A stretch of DNA of 64,000 nt, taken from contig JADFYU010000006.1 of NCBI GenBank assembly GCA_015232865.1, forward strand, positions 1 to 64,000. The letters are read 5' to 3'. The position numbers were made by a program, and so were the translations under genes. Below are positions 36,129 through 43,592 of the stretch, in pieces; position 1 is the first letter of the stretch; the number at the start of each line of letters is the position of its first letter. Under the pieces are notes generated by a model. The model searched no databases, had not been told where the DNA came from, and saw only the letters and a program-made list of their open reading frames with translations. Origin of the DNA: Magnetococcales bacterium (GTDB taxonomy: Bacteria > Pseudomonadota > Magnetococcia > Magnetococcales > UBA8363).

Positions 36129-38150
36129 ATGAGCAAAAAATCGATTCACTTGCATGCCATTTTACCAGTCGTTGCCGGATTGATAACGGTGCCCTATGCG
36201 CCGATTTTTGCTCAAACCCTGCAAGAAGCCGTCATTACTGCGATTCGGACCAACCCGAAAATCCTGGCGGCCAACGAAGAGCAACAACTGTTTGAAGAGC
36301 GAACCAAGCAAGCATTTTCAGGCTATCTCCCGGTCATAAATTTAAGTGCTGCCCGTGGTGAGGAGTGGACCAGCAGTCCCTCTAGCCGAAGCAGCGGCCA
36401 GGGTGGAATGAGCCTAACCCGCTCTGAATTGGGCGTGACGTTTAATCAGGTATTGTTTGACGGTATGCAGACCCGATACAAGGTCAAGCAGGCTGAAGCC
36501 CGGCATGAATCTAAAAAGGCCAGCCAACGCAATGTCGAAGAGACTTTGGCTCTTACGGTTGTGGAAGCCTACCTGGATGCCCTGCTGGAACAGGAGCTGT
36601 TGACACTTCATGACAAAAATCTGGAACTGCACAAAAAAATATTAAGCAAAGTAAAGGAGATGTCTGAAATAGGAGCGGGAACTGAGGTTGATGTCCAACA
36701 ATCCGAAAGTCGTCTGGCACTTATTGCCTCCGACCGGGAAGCCTCTCTGGGCAGCCAACTGGATGCCCAATCCCGTTTTATCAATAGCGTTGGCGAAAGT
36801 CCGGCAAAACTGGTCCGGCCAACCTTGAAAAAAAAGCTGCTGCCGGTCTCCCTGGAAAAAGCACTGCAAATGGCCCTGGACAACCATCCGAGCTTAATTG
36901 TCTCGGAAATGGAGCTGGAAGCGGCCATTGCTGAAAGAAAAACAGTCATATCCAGCTTTCTACCCACGGTCAGTCTGGCATTGGGAGCCAGCAACACCAG
37001 CAACACCAGCGGCACCAAGAGCTATACCCACAACGCCTCCGCCATGCTGGAGATGAACTACAACCTGTTCAGGGGTGGATCTGATCTGGCGAAAAAGAGA
37101 GAGTTAAAGAAAAACATCAATAAATCCATTGAAAATGTCGAGGATGCCAGACGCAAGGTGTTGAAGGAGGTCGAGAGCGCCTGGTTTGCCCTGGACACAT
37201 CTCGCAAAAGAATTCGTCATATCGAAAAACATCTTCTGGTGACTGAAGGGGTGACCCAGTCCTATCACGATCAATTTAATATGGGAATCCGTTCTCTTTT
37301 AGATGTTCTGGACTCCGAAGGGGAGCTGCACACGGCCAAACGATCTTTATTGACCGAGCAGTATAAATTCATCAAAGGAACATTCAAGCTTCTCTCAGCC
37401 ATCGGTATTTTACATCAAACCCTGATTCGCCCTTCAGAAGAGGTGATGCAAACCTTTACCACCCAGAATGAACTGTTCAAGGCCAGCAACCAGATCATAG
37501 ACAATGTGGTCGAAAGTGATATTTTTCTTCCGCCACTGGAGTGGATGATCGAAAGCAACAAAGATCCGTTATCAACCGAGAAGCCTTCCGATGACGAGGG
37601 TTCCACCACAACAAAGCGGGCTGCAAAAATCGACAAGATCGGAATCACCGTCCAAACCGAAGCAAGCTCCCAGCCGGAACTTTTGCCAAAATCAGTTCAG
37701 ACCCCGGAAATCTCAGCCATGATTGATGGCCTGGATGCAGACGACAACCAGACGGCCGCCCCCCTCTCGCCTCCAGAACCTTTTCAAGAAAATTCCAATC
37801 GTCAAAGAGAAGAGCAATTCTTTGTCTCTCTCTTGTCTGAACAAATCTTTGCCAAGCCTGAGCGTCATCATCCAGAGAGCGGAACGAGTGAAGATCATAT
37901 TCAGGTTGAGGCATACCCAGGTTCAAACATTGTGAACACATCACAAACACAACCTATTGATTTGCTAAACAAACGAAATTGTTGTAATCTTAATGCCAAA
38001 CCCGGGATAACTGAGGGCAACACGGTACAATCGTTGCGTTCAGAAATTCAGGCCAGCATCCAATCCTTCGAAAAAAGCCGGGATTCCGTGGAAACCATCA
38101 CCGTTATCGACTATATCTCCCTGATGGAAAGCCCGCTGATTCATCCCTGA
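36129..38150 (+). CDS. TolC-family outer-membrane channel with long C-terminal extension
   Basis: 673 residues. Signal peptide ending at about residue 28 (GLITVPYAPIFAQ), then the two tandem TolC halves (TLQEAVITAIRTNPKI; SLEKALQMALDNHPSLIVS) with ends LLDVLDSEGELHTAKRSL and LLSAIGILHQTLI near residue 435, where TolC proteins normally end. About 235 further residues are polar, rich in Glu/Gln/Ser/Thr, with CC in KRNCCNLN; presumably a periplasmic or disordered tail. It is divergent from the ABC-ABC-HlyD operon and supplies its outer-membrane pore. ATG 36129 chosen over the adjacent in-frame TTG. Confidence 0.92.
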   Translation: MSKKSIHLHAILPVVAGLITVPYAPIFAQTLQEAVITAIRTNPKILAANEEQQLFEERTKQAFSGYLPVINLSAARGEEWTSSPSSRSSGQGGMSLTRSELGVTFNQVLFDGMQTRYKVKQAEARHESKKASQRNVEETLALTVVEAYLDALLEQELLTLHDKNLELHKKILSKVKEMSEIGAGTEVDVQQSESRLALIASDREASLGSQLDAQSRFINSVGESPAKLVRPTLKKKLLPVSLEKALQMALDNHPSLIVSEMELEAAIAERKTVISSFLPTVSLALGASNTSNTSGTKSYTHNASAMLEMNYNLFRGGSDLAKKRELKKNINKSIENVEDARRKVLKEVESAWFALDTSRKRIRHIEKHLLVTEGVTQSYHDQFNMGIRSLLDVLDSEGELHTAKRSLLTEQYKFIKGTFKLLSAIGILHQTLIRPSEEVMQTFTTQNELFKASNQIIDNVVESDIFLPPLEWMIESNKDPLSTEKPSDDEGSTTTKRAAKIDKIGITVQTEASSQPELLPKSVQTPEISAMIDGLDADDNQTAAPLSPPEPFQENSNRQREEQFFVSLLSEQIFAKPERHHPESGTSEDHIQVEAYPGSNIVNTSQTQPIDLLNKRNCCNLNAKPGITEGNTVQSLRSEIQASIQSFEKSRDSVETITVIDYISLMESPLIHP

Positions 38151-38255
38151 ACCGGATTTAGCCCCGACAATCCCATTCACTTTGTTGCCTGTTTTTAAAA
38201 AATTAATTATAGTTTGGTCCGCAAAAGAACTTTTTGAGATAATATCGCACTTAAT

Positions 38256-38269
38256 ACTGAATTCGGCAG
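38256..38269 (+). repeat. CCTAGATTCGGCAG-family motif, partial
   Basis: ACTGAATTCGGCAG, matching the core TTCGGCAG but not the first bases. In the spacer before the lipoprotein gene. Confidence 0.35.
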
Positions 38270-38351
38270 CGTCGAATCACTGTGACTTTCAGAGCGATCC
38301 AAAACAAAAACCGTGATTGTACATCAGGATCTAATAACAAGGAGTTCCATA

Positions 38352-38918
38352 ATGAAGCGCTTCCCCCTAAACCCAGCAGTCGGACCCACCCCCGTGACGC
38401 CCCCTCTCGACTCCCTGGGCAAAACAGAAACTACGACCTGCACCTCTGGCGAATCCAGGTTCAAGACAACCTCAAGAGTAGCGGTAACCGTTTCTCTGAT
38501 TGGGTCACTTTTTTTTCTGACCGGCTGTTTTGATAATAAAGCACAATCGGGAGCCGGAATCGGGGCATTGGGTGGTGGATTGGCCGGAAGCCTGCTCGGC
38601 CCTTCAAAAAACAAAGAACAAAACGCCTTGATCGGTGCTGTTTTGGGTGGGTTGATTGGCTATACCGTCGGCAACGAGATGGATAAAGCCGATCGTCAAA
38701 TGGTCAACCAGGCCTTTGAATCCAAACCATCATACGAAACCGCCGAATGGGTGAACCCGGACACTGGAAACGCCTATGCCGTCACCCCTCGTCCGGCCAG
38801 ACAGATTGGTACGCAAAACTGCCGCGAAGCCGAGATTGAATCCGTCATCGATGGAAAGCGGGAGACCGTCGTCACGACAGCTTGTCGGCAACCAAACGGG
38901 CAGTGGAAAATTCAATAA
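38352..38918 (+). CDS. glycine-zipper lipoprotein (17 kDa surface-antigen type)
   Basis: 188 residues. AAGGAG seven bases before ATG 38352 fixes the start. An unusually long polar N-region of about 40 residues precedes the hydrophobic core; the lipobox is LTGC with Cys59 as lipidation site. Then a glycine zipper (GAGIGALGGGLAGSLLG and LIGAVLGGLIGYTVGNEMDK), the hallmark of Rickettsia 17 kDa antigen/SlyB-like outer-membrane lipoproteins. The C-terminal part has VNPDTGNAYAVTP and two cysteines. Role probably envelope integrity. Alone, followed by an inverted repeat. Confidence 0.85.
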   Translation: MKRFPLNPAVGPTPVTPPLDSLGKTETTTCTSGESRFKTTSRVAVTVSLIGSLFFLTGCFDNKAQSGAGIGALGGGLAGSLLGPSKNKEQNALIGAVLGGLIGYTVGNEMDKADRQMVNQAFESKPSYETAEWVNPDTGNAYAVTPRPARQIGTQNCREAEIESVIDGKRETVVTTACRQPNGQWKIQ

Positions 38919-38941
38919 TATGGCTTGAATCGTTCAATTTA

Positions 38942-38977
38942 AATTTGGCAGTTGGGCGAGCGAACTACTGCCAAATT
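38942..38977. repeat. inverted repeat built from the GGCAG motif
   Basis: AATTTGGCAGT (38942-38952) and ACTGCCAAATT (38967-38977), a perfect 11-bp inverted repeat with a 14-bp centre. Each arm resembles the CCTAGATTCGGCAG core. It may be a minimal mobile-element remnant that also serves as terminator for the lipoprotein gene. Confidence 0.55.
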
Positions 38978-39024
38978 CAAGGAAACCCTGCCCCTCCTCT
39001 TTTTTCATAACCCCAAGGGAGTGC

Positions 39025-39801
39025 TTGACAATCCACGACAACGCCATCGACACCCACGCCCACCTCTGTGACGATCGGTTTGACCCGGACCGTTCAGAAA
39101 CAATCAGACGTGCCTTTGCCGGGGGCGTATCCGCCATCTTCCTGGTGGGTGAAACCATTGACGATGCCCATTTCAACCTGGCTTTAAGTCGGGAACAGCC
39201 CGGATTGTATGCTCTGGCTGGACTCTATCCGGCCCATGCGGATCTGGAGTCATCGGCCCGAATGGTTGATTTTATCAAGACCCATCATCAACATCTCATC
39301 GGCATCGGAGAAGTGGGACTCGACTTCATGCTGGCGACATCAGAACCGGAACGATCTATTCAACAGATTGTTCTAAAACAGTTCGTCGATATTTCGATGG
39401 ATTTGGACCTGCCCCTCAACGTCCACTCACGCTCGGCGGCAAAAGAGACCGTCGCCCTGCTTCTGGAAACCGGAGCAAAACGGGTGCAACTTCACGCCTA
39501 TCACGGCAAACACTCAGTGGCTTTGCAAGGGATAGAAGCCGGATATTTTTTTTCCGTTCCGACCTCGATTGTCCGCTCCCAACAGATGCGGGATTTATTC
39601 CATATTTTACCCCTCTCCCAGCTGATGCTGGAGAGTGACAGCCCGGTATTGGGGCCTGTCGCAGGAGAACGAAACGAACCGCTCAACATTCTCCAATCCA
39701 TTCCCGTTCTCGCTCAAATCAAGAACCTGTCCATTCGAGAGACAGCCGATCAACTGTTTCAAAACAGCCTCCGTTTTTACAGCCTGGAAGATTTGCCATG
39801 A
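39025..39801 (+). CDS. TatD-family metal-dependent hydrolase
   Basis: 258 residues. Metal-binding HxH is His11 and His13 in IDTHAH; also GIGEVGLDF, LPLNVHSRSA, and the late Asp in MLESDSPVLGP. TatD proteins are Mg-dependent deoxyribonucleases or related hydrolases; the family has several paralogues, so the substrate is uncertain. It seems to start at TTG 39025, just after AAGGGAG (short spacing). Ends in a 4-bp ATGA overlap with a tiny membrane-protein gene. Confidence 0.9.
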   Translation: MTIHDNAIDTHAHLCDDRFDPDRSETIRRAFAGGVSAIFLVGETIDDAHFNLALSREQPGLYALAGLYPAHADLESSARMVDFIKTHHQHLIGIGEVGLDFMLATSEPERSIQQIVLKQFVDISMDLDLPLNVHSRSAAKETVALLLETGAKRVQLHAYHGKHSVALQGIEAGYFFSVPTSIVRSQQMRDLFHILPLSQLMLESDSPVLGPVAGERNEPLNILQSIPVLAQIKNLSIRETADQLFQNSLRFYSLEDLP

Positions 39802-39962
39802 TCGTCCGAATCGCCATCGTCCTCATTATCGTGTTTGCATTGGTTTCCTGGTATTTAAGAAAAAAACAGATCAAAATCGGCTTGACCCCGATGGGAAAAC
39901 GGGTGGGCATCCATATTTTACAAAGAGTGCTCCGTCTATTATTATCTAAAATCGGACTGTGA
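39798..39962 (+). CDS. 54-residue membrane protein coupled to the TatD gene
   Basis: ATG at 39798 overlaps the TatD stop by ATGA; stop at 39960-39962. One N-terminal membrane helix (MIVRIAIVLIIVFALVSWYL), then a strongly basic cytoplasmic part with LRKKQIKIGLTPMGKR and an amphipathic end (HILQRVLRLLLSK). Not recognised. The coupling and composition make it a probable real gene. Confidence 0.6.
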   Translation: MIVRIAIVLIIVFALVSWYLRKKQIKIGLTPMGKRVGIHILQRVLRLLLSKIGL

Positions 39963-40047
39963 ACAGAGCGGCTGTCCACCTCTGCTCAAGCTAACTCCGA
40001 CAACACTCCCAAGGCAGAAAAACTGCCACACCTATTTGAGAATAGCT

Positions 40048-40242
40048 ATGAATACAAAGAAGAAACTGTTTTTTACCATCGGCTTGGTCGGTGGAATAAG
40101 CGGTCTGGTCCTGGGGTATGTCATCAATGCGGGAGTGGGAAACGATGGCTTTGATTATCTGCATTTCTGGGCGCTGGCCGGGGTTGTCACCGCCCTGATC
40201 CGGGCCAAAATCTCCCCCTCTCTAAAGCACCATTTAACCTAG
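40048..40242 (+). CDS. 64-residue membrane protein
   Basis: From ATG 40048 with GAG nearby. Two membrane helices (about 6-27 and 41-55; LFFTIGLVGGISGLVLGYVI and LHFWALAGVVTALI) and a basic end. No family recognised. About 85 bp after the previous small gene, so possibly in the same unit. Confidence 0.55.
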   Translation: MNTKKKLFFTIGLVGGISGLVLGYVINAGVGNDGFDYLHFWALAGVVTALIRAKISPSLKHHLT

Positions 40243-40251
40243 ATTCAGCTG
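40238..40251 (+). repeat. CCTAGATTCGGCAG-family motif, weak
   Basis: CCTAGATTCAGCTG, overlapping the end of the small membrane-protein gene. Matches 12 of 14 positions. Confidence 0.35.
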
Positions 40252-40299
40252 TCGGGAAAAGAGAAGCAAAAAAACCACGCAAAAAAATGCGGTGCCTGA

Positions 40300-40341
40300 T
40301 TTCGACCGTACGAACCACTGGATTGGTTCGTACGGTCGAAA
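40300..40341 (-). terminator. very long perfect hairpin, probable terminator of the small minus-strand gene
   Basis: TTTCGACCGTACGAACCA (40300-40317) and its exact reverse complement (40324-40341), an 18-bp perfect stem with a 6-nt loop. It lies 3 bp past the stop of the 40345-40506 gene. On the minus strand two T7 runs follow slightly further on (near 40282 and 40269). Confidence 0.65.
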
Positions 40342-40344
40342 GAT

Positions 40345-40506
40345 TTACGGACGCTTCGGGGTCTGGTATGGAGCCACTTTTTGCATCTCTACCCAGATGG
40401 TTTCATAGCCGACAAAGCCCTTTTCATTCGGCTGTTTCTGCCGAGTGGTGAAAAATCTGGTCTTGCCATCTGGAACTTTCGGACGAGTTTTGATTGGAGC
40501 GCTCAT
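40345..40506 (-). CDS. 53-residue basic protein
   Basis: ATG at 40506 with AAGGTGA upstream, stop at 40345. Begins MSAPIKTRPKVPDGKTRFFT and has GFVGYETIWVEMQKVAPYQ. Soluble, basic, Pro- and Lys-rich; not recognised. Start signal, codon use and a strong hairpin right after the stop support a real monocistronic gene. Confidence 0.6.
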   Translation of the reverse strand: MSAPIKTRPKVPDGKTRFFTTRQKQPNEKGFVGYETIWVEMQKVAPYQTPKRP

Positions 40507-40841
40507 ATATCACCTTATTTCTCTACAGTTGGGATGGTCATCACTTGCCAGGGGCAAGGACTGATTCGATTCTTCATCATACCATATTGCTGATTGGAAT
40601 GGAAACGTAGAAAATATGATTTTTCTTCCGAACGCAGTCAAAGCACTCTGCTGAATAAACTCTGACCGTTCGCATTTTTTGCATCGGCTGAATGATCCGA
40701 GAAACGGCCGCTGACGGTAATAGACGACATAAACAATTGATTAATTTTAAAAAACAGGAGAAGATCCGTTTATCAATACGGCAACTGGGATTTTCTTCAG
40801 TTGATCAGACAAACCGAACGAATTGAGGGGCCTCAGACCTG
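40507..40841. other. intergenic, nothing recognised
   Basis: About 335 bp between divergent genes. AT-rich; no clear RNA, repeat or open frame. Confidence 0.5.
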
Positions 40842-41903
40842 ATGCAATTTGTCTGTTACAGCACATGGGATCAACTTCCTGAAAGCGCCGACGCTCTGTT
40901 TGCCAAGGCTGAACAGGAGAGCCTGTTTCTGTCGCGAGCTTGGTTTGAAACCCTGGCGGAGACGGTTCTGGCTCGGGATCAAACTTTGTTTCTGGCCTGT
41001 GTGGTGGATGATGGGAGCGTGCTCGCCATTCTTCCTCTGATGGCCCGACCCGACGGAAACTGTGAGGCTCTGAGCAATCATGTCACTCCTCTGTATTCCC
41101 TGTTGATTGCGGAAAAAAATGCCAAAGAGACTTTTTCGTGCCTGGTAGGTGGTTTAAGCCGCTTGCCGAACCGGATACACCGTTTTCTACCCATTGACGC
41201 CAATGACCACAACATGAACCGTTTGCAGCAGAAGATGGAATCGGTCGGGTTCGAATGCCGTCGATATTTTCGAATTTACAATTGGGTTCATGAGATGCAA
41301 GAATGCTCCTTTGAACAGTATATGGCTGGCCGACCCGCACTGCTGCGCCATACCATCGCTCGAAAAAGCCGAAAGTTGGAACGGGAACACGGCTACCACA
41401 TCCGCCTCTTCGTCCAGGACGATCTGCAACAGGCCATATCCGATTATCAGACCGTCTTTCGCGCCAGTTGGCAGGGAACCGAACACTTTGCCGATTTCAT
41501 TCCGAATCTGGTCAACCGTTTGGCAGAGCGTGGCTGGCTAAGACTGGCCATACTCTACATAGGCCGACGCCCCGCCGCCGCTCAACTCTGGTTTGTCGCC
41601 CATCGAAGAGCGAGTATTTTCAGACTTGCGTACGACAAATCCTGGAAGAGCTATTCGCCAGGCTCCATACTGACCCGATACCTGATGGAACAGGCCATCG
41701 ACGTCGACAAGGTAAAGGAGATCGATTTTCTGACAGGAAACGATCCTTACAAGCGGGACTGGATGTCTCAATGTCGGAAACGCTGGGTATTGGGCTGCGG
41801 AAACAGGCGCAAACCGCAAAGCCCGCTTGCCCGTTTGCTGGCATCCTTAAAAAAACGACAGCTCCGCTTTCAGACCCGATGGACAGAATTTCGGTCCGCT
41901 TAA
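40842..41903 (+). CDS. GNAT acetyltransferase of the CelD/BcsL type
   Basis: 353 residues. Acetyltransf_6 (FemAB-like) GNAT protein: two related halves; the diagnostic second half has SPGSILTRYLMEQAI and EIDFLTGNDPYKRDWMSQCR. Family members are found with exopolysaccharide and lipid-modification genes and transfer acyl groups, exact substrate unknown. Cytoplasmic. Alone here, about 260 bp before the next gene; it could relate to the glycan locus 8 kb downstream. Confidence 0.85.
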   Translation: MQFVCYSTWDQLPESADALFAKAEQESLFLSRAWFETLAETVLARDQTLFLACVVDDGSVLAILPLMARPDGNCEALSNHVTPLYSLLIAEKNAKETFSCLVGGLSRLPNRIHRFLPIDANDHNMNRLQQKMESVGFECRRYFRIYNWVHEMQECSFEQYMAGRPALLRHTIARKSRKLEREHGYHIRLFVQDDLQQAISDYQTVFRASWQGTEHFADFIPNLVNRLAERGWLRLAILYIGRRPAAAQLWFVAHRRASIFRLAYDKSWKSYSPGSILTRYLMEQAIDVDKVKEIDFLTGNDPYKRDWMSQCRKRWVLGCGNRRKPQSPLARLLASLKKRQLRFQTRWTEFRSA

Positions 41904-42165
41904 AAGCGAGTGCGTACAACCAGAAAAATGGTTGGAACAATGGAAATCAAATGTATGATCCTGCTCGCTGACGTGGTAGCATGCTGTGAAATATACTACC
42001 AGGAAACGGCGGGTCAAGCGGTGCGGGTGGATAAGCGCTGTTTTCAGTATTATCAACGAACTCCCAAGCAAGACAAGACAGCTACGGGTCGGTCATGCCC
42101 TGCCGGGTTGAGTTGAAAAAAGTATCAGCAACAACCTCATATCCAAATTAACTGAAAAAAAACCT

Positions 42166-42465
42166 ATGTTTACCGTTATCAGCCATTTCAAAGTCATGCC
42201 AGGCTGGCGTGAAAAAGTAGAGCAGGCTTTTTTAAATCGACCTCACCTGGTGGAACAGGCTGACGGCTTCATCCGAATAGACGTTCTGCAGAAGCAGGAT
42301 GATCCCGACCAGTTTTGGCTCTACACCCAGTGGCGAGACGAGACTAGCTATGAAATCTGGCACAAAAGCCATCAATATCAGGAGTCACACTCGCATATAC
42401 CGGAAGGGCTGAAATTGCAGGGTGCCTTTACGGATATTAAAAAATTTACCCATCTATGTTCCTGA
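42166..42465 (+). CDS. antibiotic-biosynthesis-monooxygenase (ABM) domain protein
   Basis: 99 residues, one ABM ferredoxin-like fold: FTVISHFKVMPGWREKVEQA, IRIDVLQKQDDPDQFWLYTQW, SYEIWHKSHQYQESH. Relatives include haem-degrading HmoA/IsdG enzymes and small oxygenases; no specific substrate can be set. It sits 32 bp upstream of the cobalamin-binding gene on the same strand, so may belong to that sensory unit. Confidence 0.82.
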   Translation: MFTVISHFKVMPGWREKVEQAFLNRPHLVEQADGFIRIDVLQKQDDPDQFWLYTQWRDETSYEIWHKSHQYQESHSHIPEGLKLQGAFTDIKKFTHLCS

Positions 42466-42497
42466 ATTCCAAGAAAACCGAGCAGGGAAATCATACC

Positions 42498-43592
42498 ATG
42501 GAAAACAGCGACTCCACACAGCAGCAGGCTGTTGACTATCTGAATCGTCACAAAGAGATCATCTCCTCTCTGACTACCGATGCCTTTTGGCAAAAAAACC
42601 CACAATGGGATCGCCGTTTTGGCGAACAGGGAAAAGAACGCTGCCGTGACGACGCCCTTTATCACCTGCGTCATTTGAGCGAATCCATTCAGGCCGGAAG
42701 CCCCCTCCTCTTCTACAAATACCTTGAGTGGAGCCGCACCCTGCTGGAGAGTTTGAAAATTGAAGAGGCGCATCTGGACTCCTTCCTGAAAACACTGCTG
42801 CAATCTCTACCGGCAGAAAAGGGCAGCGACGAGGTAGTCGCGTTTTTACGTTCCCAGTTGGAAAATGGCCGAACCCACTTGAAAAATGCCCCTTTCGATG
42901 GAAAATTCAGTTATCTTCCCGAGGAGGAACCCCTGGCATCGTTGACCAGGAAATATCTGGATACCATGCTGGCACTCAAACGGCGGGAAGGGTGTCAACT
43001 TATCTTGAACGCCGTGGAGAACGGCACCTCCATTCGAGATATTTATTTAGGGGTGTTCGAGCCGGTCCAACATGAGATCGGCCTGTTATGGCAGACCAAT
43101 AAAATCAGCGTGGCAACAGAGCACTACTGTACGGCAACAACCCAGTGGGTTATGTCCCAACTTTATCCCCTGATTCTCAGCGATGTGGAACCGGAAAATC
43201 GCGTGATCGCTGCCAGTGTCGGTGGAGAACTCCATGAAATCGGCATTCGAATGGTCGCCGACCTGTTCGAGCTTTCCGGGTGGGAATCGATGTTTCTCGG
43301 GGCCAACATCCCAGCGCAAGGATTGATTGCGGCCATTGAGGATTTTCAGCCTCATGTGCTGGCGCTTTCCGTTACCCTGCCCTACCACCTTTCCCTATTG
43401 AAAGAGATGGTCGGTAAAGTTCGAGAGGTCTACCCGGAAGAACGTCTCCCGATTCTGGTTGGTGGTCAACCATTCAATCAAGATCGGGATTTATGGAAGC
43501 TTATGGGAGCTCAGGCTACGGCCACCGATGCGGGAAAAGCGGTAACGGAAGCGAATAATCTTATTATGAGAAACATGAATTTTGCATCATGA
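42498..43592 (+). CDS. cobalamin-binding protein with CarH-type W-x9-E-H motif
   Basis: 364 residues from ATG 42498. N-terminal helical part (about 1-135; [19 protein letters not shown]). Residues 150-230 are the B12-binding helical cap and contain W198-x9-E208-H209, the motif that marks adenosylcobalamin photoreceptors such as CarH and LitR. The Rossmann B12 domain follows (235-360), with His246 in [11 protein letters not shown] as probable lower cobalt ligand (E-x-H-x2-G in place of D-x-H-x2-G), then MFLGANIP and PILVGGQPF. No DNA-binding MerR domain. ATGA overlap with the downstream kinase implies the two act together. Could instead sense B12 or O2; the photochemistry is inferred. Confidence 0.88.
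   Translation: MENSDSTQQQAVDYLNRHKEIISSLTTDAFWQKNPQWDRRFGEQGKERCRDDALYHLRHLSESIQAGSPLLFYKYLEWSRTLLESLKIEEAHLDSFLKTLLQSLPAEKGSDEVVAFLRSQLENGRTHLKNAPFDGKFSYLPEEEPLASLTRKYLDTMLALKRREGCQLILNAVENGTSIRDIYLGVFEPVQHEIGLLWQTNKISVATEHYCTATTQWVMSQLYPLILSDVEPENRVIAASVGGELHEIGIRMVADLFELSGWESMFLGANIPAQGLIAAIEDFQPHVLALSVTLPYHLSLLKEMVGKVREVYPEERLPILVGGQPFNQDRDLWKLMGAQATATDAGKAVTEANNLIMRNMNFAS

Noticed and set aside
41910..42116. Plus-strand 68-residue frame before the ABM gene
   Set aside because: No good start signal; composition unlike neighbours and no recognisable feature.
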